A stretch of DNA of 64,000 nt from positions 744,001 through 808,000 of the forward strand of contig JALJCQ010000031.1 in the NCBI GenBank assembly GCA_023091665.1, in the 5' to 3' direction. The stretch is from Pythium myriotylum. Its lineage: Eukaryota; Oomycota; Peronosporomycetes; Pythiales; Pythiaceae. The position numbers were made by a program, and so were the translations under genes. Shown here in pieces: positions 31,270 through 41,205 of this stretch (positions within the stretch are counted from its first letter, which is position 1; each line of letters begins with the position of its first letter). The notes under the pieces are model-generated. The model saw nothing but the letters and a program-made list of their open reading frames with translations. It searched no databases and was not told the origin of the DNA.

Positions 31270-32418
31270 TTACGGCTGCTTCCCGCATGTCTTCGCTTCC
31301 TCCTGTTCGAGGGTCAGGTAGTCCAAGTATCCTCTCTCGTCAGGCCCATAAAATAGTTCCCGGTTGTACGGCGTGAGCTTAGCATTGAGCAGGAAGCGCC
31401 GGACGAGATCTGGATTCGAGATGAAATATCGACCGATTGCAACCAGGTCGGCTTCTCCGTTCTCAACAACTTCAACCGCACTATCACGGTCATAGCCTGA
31501 AGCCGTGACAAAAACACCGGTATAAAACTTCCGAAACACCGACCTCGCTCCCGTGGCCGGCGCCAACTCATTCTCGTGGTGGTAGCCACGCGGCTCGACG
31601 AGGTGAGTGTACGCCAAGTCGTACGTATCAAGCTTCTCAAAAATGTACTTGTACGTCGTAGCTGGGTCCGACTCGATCTGGTCAGCCGTCTTGTGGTATG
31701 GCGAGAGACGGATGCCCACCTTGCTCGACGGCAAACTCTTCAGGATCTCCTCCACGACCTCGAACAAGAAGCGCGCGCGGTTCTCCACTGATCCACCGTA
31801 TTGGTCCGTGCGGTTGTTGATCGAATCGAACACGAACTGCTCCAGCAAGTACCCGTTCGCAGCGTGGATCTCAACGCCGTCAAAGCCCGCAGCGATCGCG
31901 TTCTCGGCCGCCACGCGGTAGTCGCGGACGATACCTGGGATCTCGTGCGTCTCCAATGCACGCGGCTTCACGAGAGGCTTCATGCCCTCGCTCGTTGGCG
32001 CCGTGCGCGTGTCACTCAAAGGCAGATTCGTGCTCGACGACACTGGCAGCTCACCGTTCGGCTGCAACAACGGGTGGCTCAGACGTCCTGTGTGCCAGAG
32101 CTGCAGGAAGATCACACCGCCCTTGGCGTGGACGGCCTCGGTGATGGGCTTCCACGCATCGATCTGCTTCTGATTGAAAATGCCCGGCGCGCCGAGGTAC
32201 CCACGGGCCTGCGGTGAGATGTTGGTGGCCTCGGCGATGATGAGCCCACCGTCGGTGGCGCGTTGCCCGTAGTAGGTGGCGGCGTAGTCAGGCTGGACGC
32301 CCGGATCGCCGGCGCGCAGTCGCGTGAGCGGTGCCATGACGACACGGTGCTTGAGCGTGATCGGGTTCTGCTTGCCGCCGAGCGTGAAGGGCGTGAAGAG
32401 CTTGGGTGTAGCAACCAT
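31270..32418 (-). CDS. Old yellow enzyme copy 3 (NADPH:FMN oxidoreductase)
   Basis: This is an intact 382-residue protein from ATG 32418. Known role: NADPH-dependent reduction of alpha,beta-unsaturated carbonyls, nitro compounds or oxylipin-like molecules by a ping-pong mechanism on FMN. All landmark residues are present: T32, Q106 and W108 (FLQLWHTGR), H185, N188 and Y190 (EIHAANGYLLEQF), the NNRTDQYGGSVENRARF signature, EPRGYHHENE, TASGYDR and AIGRYFISNPDLV. No signal peptide, so probably cytosolic. The first 275 residues are identical to OYE copy 1, and the DNA is almost identical from the ATG to the codon where copy 1 breaks. Neither flank is shared, which suggests gene conversion rather than simple duplication. 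Confidence 0.95.
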   Translation of the reverse strand: MVATPKLFTPFTLGGKQNPITLKHRVVMAPLTRLRAGDPGVQPDYAATYYGQRATDGGLIIAEATNISPQARGYLGAPGIFNQKQIDAWKPITEAVHAKGGVIFLQLWHTGRLSHPLLQPNGELPVSSSTNLPLSDTRTAPTSEGMKPLVKPRALETHEIPGIVRDYRVAAENAIAAGFDGVEIHAANGYLLEQFVFDSINNRTDQYGGSVENRARFLFEVVEEILKSLPSSKVGIRLSPYHKTADQIESDPATTYKYIFEKLDTYDLAYTHLVEPRGYHHENELAPATGARSVFRKFYTGVFVTASGYDRDSAVEVVENGEADLVAIGRYFISNPDLVRRFLLNAKLTPYNRELFYGPDERGYLDYLTLEQEEAKTCGKQP

Positions 32419-32430
32419 GGTAGTCGCGGA

Positions 32431-32446
32431 TATTTGGAGAAATGAA
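32431..32446 (-). promoter_or_regulatory. Oomycete initiator-like motif, OYE copy 3
   Basis: TTCATTTCTCCAAATA on the minus strand, 12 bp before the ATG at 32418, fits the oomycete initiator core. It argues for the ATG at 32418 over the upstream TTG. Confidence 0.55.
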
Positions 32447-33739
32447 GGCTGCGAAATCAACCTCGTGGGGGTCGAGGCAGTCGACTAAGGTCACCATCTG
32501 AGTTGCCGAAGAATGCAGTCTTGCGGCGCGTCGTTGTGCAGAAAAGGACTTTCTCGTACGCTGAAGTTGCGACCTCACGTCGCCTTTGCGTATTGCTCGA
32601 CACCTCATAATTTGTGCTCTAATCGCCCTGGTACAATCTGCTACTATTGAGCAATCGCAAAATTGATCCTTTTTGACAAATCTTAAGAAGAGCGCAAGTC
32701 GAGTCGGGCCGGGCATTGCGACTTAATACAGTGTACAGTGTAGGAAGTGATCGGATTGTACGCGCAGTGCATGTGCCACAAGAGTTGCCCTCGTTGAGGT
32801 TATGCGACACACCAACGATGTCACTGTGTGTCGCATGTGTCAGTTCAATAGATGGTCACTTGCTGGATCCGTGCTGATCCAACCACAGTAGCCTACCTCT
32901 ATTTGGACCCAAGTCTTCATGGTCCGGCTCTTAAGAACTTCTTCGTTTTGGGGATCTCCTACTAGATCCTATCAATGCAATCCTCTTCTGCAATAGACGA
33001 GGATCGAGTCCTCTCAAAAAGCTACCAATCTACCTTCATAGATGATGATCCAAGTGAAGCCTACTGATTTCATCAGTGTGAATCCTAATAGCTTTCCCTC
33101 TTGAGGAATGGGGGGGGGGGGGGGGGTCTCTGGGAAGACGTGGATGCCCGTAAAGATCTTTCCTCTACAAGGGGATATCTTCATGTATATGATCCTAGTT
33201 CAGATTTTCATCGTAGCCAAGAGGTAATCGGACCCGAGAGGCAGAAAAGGGGCCACTACTCAACACCTAACGCGTTCATGAGGAGGGCGAGGCCGTCGAT
33301 AGCACACTATCGAACTCATATCAAAGATGGCACGTGTATAGTTACTTTATCATGAACTTACGCGCCTACACTCAGATTCTCCATCCCACCTCACCCAACC
33401 GCAACTCCACTTTCGAGGTGGTCATTTTCATCCATCGCGTTGAGCTAACATAGGCGATGATGCCATTCCTCTTCAGCGGTGAGATCATCAACAACCTCAG
33501 TTCGTTTCGTTTCAAAGATTGTCTACATCACCAAGTAGCTGCATGTAACGACGTCACGACAATGCTATTATTGCACTCAGACACCGCTAAAAAAAACTGG
33601 ACACTCAATGGATGACAAGATGGTGAGGTCTATTAGATCCAGTCAATGAACCTAACAGTTTGACGGAAACTGCTGCAAAATGCATTTGGGAGGCAGCCTC
33701 TCCCGCCAGTACGAGCATGAGTTGTCATTTCCAAGGTAC
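32447..33739. other. Intergenic, with a G17 run
   Basis: No gene is recognised. A 17-base G homopolymer lies at 33110-33126. Short frames nearby change register across it and are not convincing. Confidence 0.6.
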
Positions 33740-34462
33740 TTAGTTGACTTGCGCCGAGTACTTGGACACCGTGAACTTCGCGTTGGTCGCCGTGAACGGC
33801 TCCGTGCCGCACTCGAGAGTCTTGAGGTACTGCGTCGATGGGAGCCCGCGGTTCTGGACAACGTACTTAACGAACGTGTTCAGATCTCCGTTGAAGTTGT
33901 TGGCTTGCGACTTCGCGACAAATGAGAAGACGGGTACATCCCCGTTTAGACCTTGGTACAAATCGAATGCAACGCCCCCGACCGTGATGGAACCAACGGG
34001 TGAGCCCGTCGAGGAAATCGGCTTGGCACCGCCAATCGCCGCGAGCCAAATCATGATCTCATACTCGTTTTTGCCATTTGGAGTCGATGAGGTGAACAGG
34101 TCGTACGAAACGTCAGCGTCAAGCGCACCGTATGTGTACGACCAGCTCACCGAACTGGGGATTGATGAGATGGCGCTGAGCTGCTTGGGGGTGAAGTTGA
34201 GTGCAGCGTTCGCGTACGACTTGACTTGGCCTGGGGACCCGGCCCAGCTGAACGACGTGTGCCAGGCGATGGTTGACCCACTGGACGAGTCGAGGCCCGT
34301 GCACTGGCTGCCAGAGGTAGCCGTGTTCTTGTTCCAGTTGTTGTTGTAGATAATGTACTTGCCCGAAGTAACCGAGCCGTACTGGTCGCAAAAGTCAGCG
34401 GCAGAAACGGCTGAGACGGCGACCGTGCTGGCGGCGAGGAGAGCGGTGAATGAGGTCTTCAT
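33740..34462 (-). CDS. Secreted GH12 endoglucanase (XEG1-like), copy A
   Basis: This is a 240-residue protein. Residues 1-21 form a signal peptide ([20 protein letters not shown], then A). The mature part is a single GH12 jelly-roll: [30 protein letters not shown], then [11 protein letters not shown] with the likely nucleophile E135, and LECGTEPF with the likely acid/base E221. The length is that of Phytophthora XEG1. Known: XEG1 cleaves xyloglucan in the plant apoplast, is a virulence factor, and is sensed by plants as an elicitor. Both catalytic glutamates are present, so this is an enzyme and not a truncated XLP1-type decoy. Its twin, same strand, lies 1.0 kb upstream. An upstream extension of the frame to 34624 precedes the initiator motif and is not coding. 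Confidence 0.95.
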   Translation of the reverse strand: MKTSFTALLAASTVAVSAVSAADFCDQYGSVTSGKYIIYNNNWNKNTATSGSQCTGLDSSSGSTIAWHTSFSWAGSPGQVKSYANAALNFTPKQLSAISSIPSSVSWSYTYGALDADVSYDLFTSSTPNGKNEYEIMIWLAAIGGAKPISSTGSPVGSITVGGVAFDLYQGLNGDVPVFSFVAKSQANNFNGDLNTFVKYVVQNRGLPSTQYLKTLECGTEPFTATNAKFTVSKYSAQVN

Positions 34463-34496
34463 GGTAGGGAGTTGCTTGGTCTTCGAGGTTGGGGGA

Positions 34497-34512
34497 GAAT
34501 TTAACAGTGAGC
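34497..34512 (-). promoter_or_regulatory. Oomycete initiator-like motif, GH12 copy A
   Basis: GCTCACTGTTAAATTC on the minus strand, 34 bp before the ATG, matches most of the oomycete 16-nt initiator core and is followed by a pyrimidine-rich stretch (TCCCCCAACC). Confidence 0.55.
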
Positions 34513-35502
34513 TCTTTGAACGACGAGCCCGTGGAATCTTGGACGCAGCACTGCATGGCTTTGCCGTGCTGTGCTGCACGGCTGAGACGGCACCAGAGTG
34601 ATGGATTCCACCTCTCTCCATCATCCTCTACTGACTGTTTACTGCCAGAATACTGATCGTAGGTTGGAGGACGATCGTCTTCATTATCTGCGTTCATCGC
34701 AGCAAGAATGTCTCTTGGATGGATAGTGATGTTGCTGAGATGGATGACAACAATCCTTTCACCCTTTTTTGCAGTCTGATTGGGCCTGCTTGAAATTGTG
34801 TGGATGATCGCCGCCGCCAAGAAAAAGATGTGGATCACTCGGTGCTTGTATGATCCACCCCTCACATCCTGCTGATCGAGCCTATCCATTCTCCTCGCGC
34901 AGACTCACTTAGAGTTTGTGAGTGAATTTTCTAGAAGCACAACGACTCGGCCATTTTGTTCGGGTTTGTATGATTGAGTGGCAGAGGGTCTGCCTACAGA
35001 CACGATGTGATGCCTTCAACACAAGGCTGCCCAGAACAGTACTCAGTATATCGTATCTCCTCTAAAACTTTGAGGTTGAGACACCGCTAAGCACCGGAGA
35101 CAACGATCTCCGACTTCAACTGGCTCCTCTGTGCACAGAACGGCTGATCGCACATAGATCGTCCGTCGCTTGACACGATTACACAAAGTATGAGTGTGCT
35201 GTGACGACAGCACGTGACACGGGTGACTTCTAGAATCACCCTCGGCTTTGTTGCCATCAAGTGAAACTGACCGGAAGCTCCCACCTTCTCCCGCACGTGA
35301 AAAATAATAGGATGTGCATTGTATGGATGAGTGCATTTACTAGCTTTAGCAACAGTTGTTTCTTTCGGTAGGAGGCGATGGATTAGCAAGCATTGCTAGT
35401 CCTCCTCACGGAACGTTCGGGGTCAAATACAGGATAGCAAAAACAGACATTACGGCAAAAGGTCTTAGCCGCTCTAAAATCTACAAACGATGAGCCTCCT
35501 TC
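34513..35502. other. Intergenic between the two GH12 genes
   Basis: No gene is recognised. Small frames on the minus strand (for example 35043-35389) have no motif. Presumably it carries the promoter of copy A and the 3' end of copy B. Confidence 0.6.
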
Positions 35503-36219
35503 TTACTTGACCTGAACCGAGTACTTCGACACGGTGAGCTTGGCGCGAGAGCCCGTGAATGGCTCCGTGCCACACTCAACGGTCTTGAGGTACTGGTTCG
35601 ACGAGAGGCCCTCGTTCTTGGTGAGGTAGTTGAGGAAGGTCATGAGATCACCTGTGAAGTTGTTGATCGGCGAGGCAGCCACGAAGGAAAACACAGTGGT
35701 GCTGCCGTTCGGGCCCTTGAACAAGTTAAACGTGGCGCCGCCGACAGTGACCGACGCTATGGCCTTGCCTGTGCTTGAGATCGGACCAGCGCCACCAAGA
35801 GCAGCGAGCCAGATCATGATTTCGTACTCGTTGTCGCCCGTAGCTGACGACGACGTGAACAAGTCGTAGGCCACGTCGGCGACAAGCGTGCCCGAGTGCG
35901 TGTACTGGTAGTTCATCGTCGACGGGATGGACGAGATCGACTTGAGCTGCTTGGGTGTGAACTTGAGCGCGACATTCGCGTACGACTTGACCTGCGTCGG
36001 CGCACCAGCCCAGCTGTAGAGGGTGTGCCAGGCGATGTCGGAACCACTGATCGAGTCGACACCCGTGCACTGGTTGCCCGAGGTCGCGGAGTTCTTGTTC
36101 CACATGTTGTTGTAGACGATGTAGTTGCCCTTGGTCGTGGAGCCCCACTGGTCGCAAAACTCAGCCGAAGCAGCCGTGGCGGCGATCGTGGCAAAGAGAA
36201 TGGTTGAGACGGCCTTCAT
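35503..36219 (-). CDS. Secreted GH12 endoglucanase (XEG1-like), copy B
   Basis: This is a 238-residue protein with a signal peptide of about 19 residues ([19 protein letters not shown]). GH12 motifs run in order: [49 protein letters not shown] with E133, and VECGTEPF with E219. Two N-glycosylation sequons are visible (NGST at 171 and NFT at 187). It clearly shares ancestry with copy A but has diverged through the whole length, so the pair is an old tandem duplication. Expected role: apoplastic hydrolysis of xyloglucan or beta-glucan. The start is the ATG at 36219; an initiator motif sits 31 bp upstream. Confidence 0.95.
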   Translation of the reverse strand: MKAVSTILFATIAATAASAEFCDQWGSTTKGNYIVYNNMWNKNSATSGNQCTGVDSISGSDIAWHTLYSWAGAPTQVKSYANVALKFTPKQLKSISSIPSTMNYQYTHSGTLVADVAYDLFTSSSATGDNEYEIMIWLAALGGAGPISSTGKAIASVTVGGATFNLFKGPNGSTTVFSFVAASPINNFTGDLMTFLNYLTKNEGLSSNQYLKTVECGTEPFTGSRAKLTVSKYSVQVK

Positions 36220-36250
36220 TGTGACTTGAGCAAGATGATTGTTGGACTGC

Positions 36251-36266
36251 GAATTGCAAAATGAAT
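36251..36266 (-). promoter_or_regulatory. Oomycete initiator-like motif, GH12 copy B
   Basis: ATTCATTTTGCAATTC on the minus strand is a close match to the oomycete initiator core (CATT..NCAATT) and supports the ATG at 36219. Confidence 0.6.
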
Positions 36267-36516
36267 GGAGACCCTCAACAGGAGAATCTCGGCGACGCAG
36301 TCCGTTTGAAGGATGCTGCGACGTGCGGCTGCGTTCCGTCTGGTGCGGAGGAATTGGCGATTGTCGATGTGGTCTCCTGTGCCGAGTGTGATCTGCACAA
36401 GATTTGTTGAAGATCTGCTGACGTCGATCGTAAAGTTACGTTGCTGGGCACTTGGTTATCCAACGCGGAGATGACCAAATGGCAAGACGATGTGTGTTGA
36501 CCATGGCGTTGAGCTG

Positions 36517-36591
36517 GTTGGGAGAGGTTGCATCGTGGTGAACAGACATTTGGGCCAAGTGTCTCTTTACCACGTTGCAACCTCTCCCAAC
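36517..36591. repeat. 75-nt hairpin, 35-nt arms, 5-nt loop
   Basis: Arms 36517-36551 and 36557-36591 pair at 31 of 35 positions by Watson-Crick, and at 33 of 35 counting G-U pairs. The loop is GGGCC. The first 16 base pairs (GTTGGGAGAGGTTGCA) are perfect. It lies about 300 bp upstream of GH12 copy B. Its size is like a small-RNA precursor or a compact foldback transposon. Confidence 0.8.
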
Positions 36592-36702
36592 CGAACTGAA
36601 GCAGCCGATGCTCTGAATGGCGCCAAGACGACTTGGCCCCATTCATCATAGCATCGGCTGGTCGAACCGAATACAGAACTGGACTGCCAATCAGATAGAC
36701 AC

Positions 36703-36829
36703 AATTTCAAGAATATATCCGTAACATACGCTATATGAGAAATATATATATTCGAAATATACCACCGATATTTCCCCTGTAAAATTCGTATTTTGAAATA
36801 TGTATTTTACAGGATATATTCTTGAAATT
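36703..36829. mobile_element. MITE-like AT-rich foldback element (127 bp)
   Basis: Perfect 18-bp terminal inverted repeats, AATTTCAAGAATATATCC at 36703-36720 and its reverse complement at 36812-36829, bound a 127-bp AT-rich unit. An inner inverted repeat (CCTGTAAAAT near 36775, ATTTTACAGG near 36805) makes the right half fold again. No ORF is present and no clear target duplication is visible. Confidence 0.65.
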
Positions 36830-38058
36830 ATGCATCAGGGCTGCATCGAACACCAGAAACTATCTTGATTTCGTGACGAAGTACGATATTATCCGAAACA
36901 TGGCGATTTCGTCTGAATGAGAGCGGTAGAGAGCGTGTCACAGAATAGTCAGAGCCTTGTGCTTATCATTATTTGACAACGTATTGTTGGTAGAGAGAAG
37001 CGCAATCTCCGGCTGTTCTCTTTCTTGCCTTTTCGCTGCTCATAGAGGGAGACGCTGATTACACTTTTCCGCTTCGAGTGATCTGGATCTCTTTTCATTG
37101 TGGTCCACATAATTATCCTTTTGGTGGAAGAAAGGTAAAAACCTTTTACCGGAGACCGAGTCCCCTGCCCACCCCAAAGGGTCTTGGTGGGTCAGAGATT
37201 CGTAGCTGGAGGCCATTCACGTTCACGTGGAGGAGCACAGTAAGCACAATCAAGTGGGAGAGTACTGTAAGCCTAAACGAAGGAAACTCGCGACGTTGTG
37301 GGCGCCATGTGGGGAAACCGCACGCGGCTCAAGAACTATCAGCAAACATGGGGAGCCTCCCATCCCCAACTACAACAAGCCCGTCGACGAATGTCGCCGA
37401 CGCCCACACAGTCCCCACACTGGCTTCTATGTTCGAAGGACCTTTCCCACTAATATCTAACTCATGTCTACAAGATTATCTGGCTGATGTCCCGTAAAGG
37501 AGACGCCCTCTTCCCACCATGGATGATATCGTCCAAAGACGGTCATTGGCGAGGCTACTTCGTATCTTTTGAAGAATCCCAGGTATCGATCCGCAATCCA
37601 CAGGGCGAAGGCTAGAATTCTTTCTATCTTATGATGGTTTTTGTTTCTTGATTCAACTATTCCCAGTTGCACGGCACTGGGTAGTACAGTATCACTACAA
37701 CTGTTGATCCTCACATCCTGCAGTCAACATGGAGTCCTCTCGAATCTGAGATGTGACGGCCCTTTCTCAGATGTCTTCTCAGGAGCCAGACGGGGCGGAC
37801 TCCAAAAGAACCGAAGTTGTTGTTGCTGAGACCGGCCACCACAGTTTGCTGAGTCTCAATTGAGAAATAAACGGGGCAGATGACGCCTTCTGGCTGAGAT
37901 GCTGACCATGCCGCACGACAAAGTGACAACCACAGGTTGCAGTGTGGCTGACGACGCCTCGAAAGGGTCCTCCCTTGGATCCAAGGCTGGGTAGTTAGAG
38001 ACGGAGGATGGAGGACCCCTCTGAACTCCTAGCGCTGAGGAGGACCAACCCCCCGAAG
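36830..38058. other. Intergenic, no gene seen
   Basis: Open frames such as 37078-37497 and 37457-37714 show no recognisable domains. The final 100 bp would hold the promoter of the polygalacturonase at 38090. Confidence 0.55.
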
Positions 38059-38059
38059 T

Positions 38060-38072
38060 CATTCTCCAATTT
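38060..38072 (+). promoter_or_regulatory. Initiator motif of polygalacturonase 1
   Basis: CATTCTCCAATTT, 17 bp before the ATG, is an almost exact oomycete initiator core. The other two polygalacturonases have CACTCTCCAACTT at 41193-41205 and 48553-48565 (minus strand). Confidence 0.65.
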
Positions 38073-38089
38073 GCTCTCCTCCGCCCACC

Positions 38090-39187
38090 ATGAAGCTCAA
38101 CTGCCTCGCCTTCCTCTCCGCCGCCGTTCTCGCCATTAACGGTGCTAGCGCCTCTTCGATGCTGCGCAAACAAGAGGGCGAAGCCGGCTGCACGCTCTCT
38201 GGCACTTATTCGAGCTCGAGTGCCGCCAGTCTTAGCTCGTGCTCGAGCATCGTCATTTCGTCACTCACGGTTCCAGCCGGAGTCACGCTCGACCTCTCGG
38301 AAGTCAAGAGTGGCGCATCGATCACCTTCACCGGGACCACGACCTTCGGCACCAAGCTCTGGGAAGGTCCCCTCGTCTCGCTCAAGGGCCAGAACCTCAA
38401 GGTCTCCGGTACGGGCACACTCGATGGCCAGGGCGAATGGTACTGGAAGCAAGGCCAGTCCGTGACACGCCCCGTGTTCTTTCGATTGAGCCATGTTGAA
38501 ACCTCGGTCCTCTCTGGCTTCACGATCAAGAACTCACCCTACCGCACTTTCAGCATCCTCCGTTCATCCGGGACAACTCTCACAAAACTCACGCTCGACT
38601 CAAGCGCTGGAGATGGAGTCGCCAAAAACACGGACGGCTTTGACCTCAGCTACAACGACGGGATCACCATTTCGGACAACGTGATCAAGAACCAGGACGA
38701 CTGTCTCGCGATGCAATCGAGCGTTAACACGGTCTTCTCGGGCAACACGTGCCACGGTGGCCACGGTATCTCCGTTGGCTCCATCGGCGGTGACGCCGTC
38801 GACGAGTCAGACACTGTCAAGGGTCTCACTGTGAAGAACAACAAGATCGTCAACAGCGTCAACGGGCTTCGTATCAAGACGATTGCTGGCATGAAGGGAT
38901 CCGTCTCGGGAGTTTCCTACACCAACAATGAGCTCACCAATGTCAAGAACGCCATCGTCATGCGATCGGACTACAGCAAGGCAAAAGGTGGGAGCACCGG
39001 GTCGGCGACGAGTCAGGTGGCCATCAAGGACATCACCATCAGCGGTCTCAGCGGCACGGCGACTAACCTTTACGATGTGCTCGTGAACCCGAGCACGGTG
39101 TCCGGCTGGAAGTGGTCGGCGGTCTCAGTAAAGGCGTCGAGCAAGGGCAGCTGCAAGGGCCAGCCAACCACCGTTGCTTGTGCTTAA
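38090..39187 (+). CDS. Secreted polygalacturonase 1 (GH28)
   Basis: This is a 365-residue protein with a signal peptide of about 20 residues (MKLNCLAFLSAAVLAINGAS). It forms the right-handed beta-helix of GH28, with all four family blocks: NTDGFD (180-185), QDDCLAM (202-208), GGHGIS (223-228) and RIKT (261-264). The predicted catalytic residues D182, D203, D204, H225, R261 and K263 are intact. Cysteines at the N-terminus, at the QDDC and CHGG blocks and at the C-terminus suit secretion. Known role: hydrolysis of homogalacturonan in pectin. It is transcribed away from the GH12 pair and converges with polygalacturonase 2. Confidence 0.95.
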   Translation: MKLNCLAFLSAAVLAINGASASSMLRKQEGEAGCTLSGTYSSSSAASLSSCSSIVISSLTVPAGVTLDLSEVKSGASITFTGTTTFGTKLWEGPLVSLKGQNLKVSGTGTLDGQGEWYWKQGQSVTRPVFFRLSHVETSVLSGFTIKNSPYRTFSILRSSGTTLTKLTLDSSAGDGVAKNTDGFDLSYNDGITISDNVIKNQDDCLAMQSSVNTVFSGNTCHGGHGISVGSIGGDAVDESDTVKGLTVKNNKIVNSVNGLRIKTIAGMKGSVSGVSYTNNELTNVKNAIVMRSDYSKAKGGSTGSATSQVAIKDITISGLSGTATNLYDVLVNPSTVSGWKWSAVSVKASSKGSCKGQPTTVACA

Positions 39188-40009
39188 TCTGGTCGTCATA
39201 CTGAGATGTTGCCCGGGGGTTGAGGATGAGTGTGTATAACCGACAAGTATATGTATGTCCTGTTACTCCCTTTCGGTACGCCGTCCGTAAACTTTCTTGC
39301 GGAGCAAACCACCATGCACAACGTGGTCGGCGAGATGGGCATATTTTGTTTCGAGTCATAGGGCTTTATGAGCATGGCCAAGTTCGCGGGCGAAAGCGTA
39401 GTAGACCAGAGTAGATCTCCAGGGAGCTGACGCTCGGCAGGTCTGGACTGACCACCCAGGTGTCTAACTTCTTCGGTAATACAAAAAAAAAAATTGTTTC
39501 GAGTCCAACTAGAATGCGTTAGAGAAAGTTACTCGCTCCATGCGCGAATGCGATTTTTCCTCCAGACCCATGGGTTTCCACTCTGTTCTTGTCATCGTTT
39601 GTATTAATAGCAGTTCGGCTTCAGATGCACATCAAATCACAAAAAGCGTAACGTTACAATACTGGATTGCGATCATGATTCTTCAGGTTGCGAAGGTGGA
39701 TAGAAGAGCAGTATTATTGGGCTTTGACTCACCCTCGTGCTGCTTACTATTATCGACTCCACTAAACTTCACAGTCGGAAGTACTCTGCAAATCCTTCAG
39801 CATCCAGATGAAAAGGGTTTTCTTTTCAAACCTGCATGAAACACTCATCCTTGAACGATTGAGACAAAAACAATTCTCAGTACGCAATGAAAGAACGATG
39901 CCCGTTAATTGTGGACTGGTACCAGCCTTATTTGGACGGTAAAAGAGTGCACAGGTCCTACGGGCTCATGGCCCAGGCCTGGTCACGCAATTCGTGATCA
40001 GCACGGCAA
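39188..40009. other. Intergenic between convergent polygalacturonase genes
   Basis: No gene is recognised. An A-rich run sits at 39481-39494. Both flanking genes end here, so it should hold two 3' ends. Confidence 0.6.
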
Positions 40010-41176
40010 TCAGGCGCAGGTCATACCAAGTGGGAGACCCACGCAGCTTCCAGTGCCGTTGTAAGCACTAACCGTGATATTCAGCCATCTCCACCCAGAG
40101 ACCGCGTTTGGGTTGACGAGTACGTCGTAGAGGTTTGCAGCAGTACCGCTGAGTCCAGAGATAGTGATGTCTTTGATCGCAACGTTACTTGTAGGTGAAC
40201 CCGTGTATCCACCCTTGGCCTTGTCGTAGTCCGAGTGCATGACAATGGCGTTGGTGACATTCGTTAGCACATTATCGGTGTACGTAACGTTCGAGACAGA
40301 TCCAGTCAAACCGATGATCGTCTTGATGCGCAGGCCGTTGACGTTGTTGATGATCTTGTTGTTTCTCACCAACAAGCCCTGAACGGTATCCGAATCATCA
40401 ACGACAGCACCACCGATGGAACCGACCGAGATGCCATGGCCACCCGAGCATGTGTTGTCCGCGAAGACGGTGTGAACACTGGACTGCATGGCAAGGCAGT
40501 CGTCCTGGTTGTGTATGGTGTTCTTTGAGATTGTAATGCCCTCGTTGTAGCTCAGATCGAAGCCGTCTGTGTTCTTCGCGAACCCGTCGCCGGCACTCGA
40601 GTCGAGCGTGAGGCTTCTTAGAATCGTGCTCCTCGAATGCTGGATGCTGAAGGTACGGAATGGCGAGTTCTTGATGGTAAAGTCCGACAGAACCGACGAA
40701 TTCACGTGGCTCAAACGGAAAAACACCGGACGTGTGACCTTTTCGCCTTGCTGCCAGTACCAGTCGCCTTGACCATCGAGCGTACCAGGGCCAGAGACCT
40801 TCAGGTTTTCGCCCTTGAGGAGGATCAGCGGTCCAGACCAGAGCTTCGTGCCGAATGTGGTTGTTCCTCTGAACGTAATCGATGCACCACGTTTGACGTT
40901 GGTCAAGTCAAGCTGGACTCCAGCTGGAACTGTCAAAGACGAGATCACGATCTCGGAACACGAGCTCACATCGGTTCCGTTGGCATATATGCCGGTGAGC
41001 GTGCAGGCGTCGCCTGGGCTTGGGGCGTGCGACGAATTCGATCCGTGTGATCCATCGAACGCGTTGGATCCACTAGTAGAGCCATCGGGACAAGTCACGC
41101 GGGGGTTCTCAGATGCATGGGTTCCTGAGGCGGTCAGCGCGGCGACCGTGAGGCAGGCGAGAAGGTTGAACCGCAT
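40010..41176 (-). CDS. Secreted polygalacturonase 2 (GH28)
   Basis: From the ATG at 41176 the protein has 388 residues. A signal peptide (MRFNLLACLTVAALTASGTHA) is followed by a Ser/Asn/Gly-rich spacer of about 40 residues, with SNSSH glycosylation-like sites, and then the GH28 beta-helix. NTDGFD, QDDCLAM, GGHGIS and RIKT are all present with intact catalytic residues. Many N-x-T/S sequons (NGTD, NSS, NVT, NIT) suggest heavy N-glycosylation. The open frame extends 38 codons further, but the shared initiator motif at 41193-41205 lies between, so the shorter start is right. The expected activity is endo-polygalacturonase acting on plant pectin. Confidence 0.95.
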   Translation of the reverse strand: MRFNLLACLTVAALTASGTHASENPRVTCPDGSTSGSNAFDGSHGSNSSHAPSPGDACTLTGIYANGTDVSSCSEIVISSLTVPAGVQLDLTNVKRGASITFRGTTTFGTKLWSGPLILLKGENLKVSGPGTLDGQGDWYWQQGEKVTRPVFFRLSHVNSSVLSDFTIKNSPFRTFSIQHSRSTILRSLTLDSSAGDGFAKNTDGFDLSYNEGITISKNTIHNQDDCLAMQSSVHTVFADNTCSGGHGISVGSIGGAVVDDSDTVQGLLVRNNKIINNVNGLRIKTIIGLTGSVSNVTYTDNVLTNVTNAIVMHSDYDKAKGGYTGSPTSNVAIKDITISGLSGTAANLYDVLVNPNAVSGWRWLNITVSAYNGTGSCVGLPLGMTCA

Positions 41177-41192
41177 TGTGGTGGTCGGCGGT

Positions 41193-41205
41193 AAGTTGGA
41201 GAGTG
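41193..41205 (-). promoter_or_regulatory. Initiator motif of polygalacturonase 2
   Basis: CACTCTCCAACTT on the minus strand, 16 bp before the ATG. It is the same 13-mer as at polygalacturonase 3, and it differs from polygalacturonase 1 by two T-to-C changes. Confidence 0.65.
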
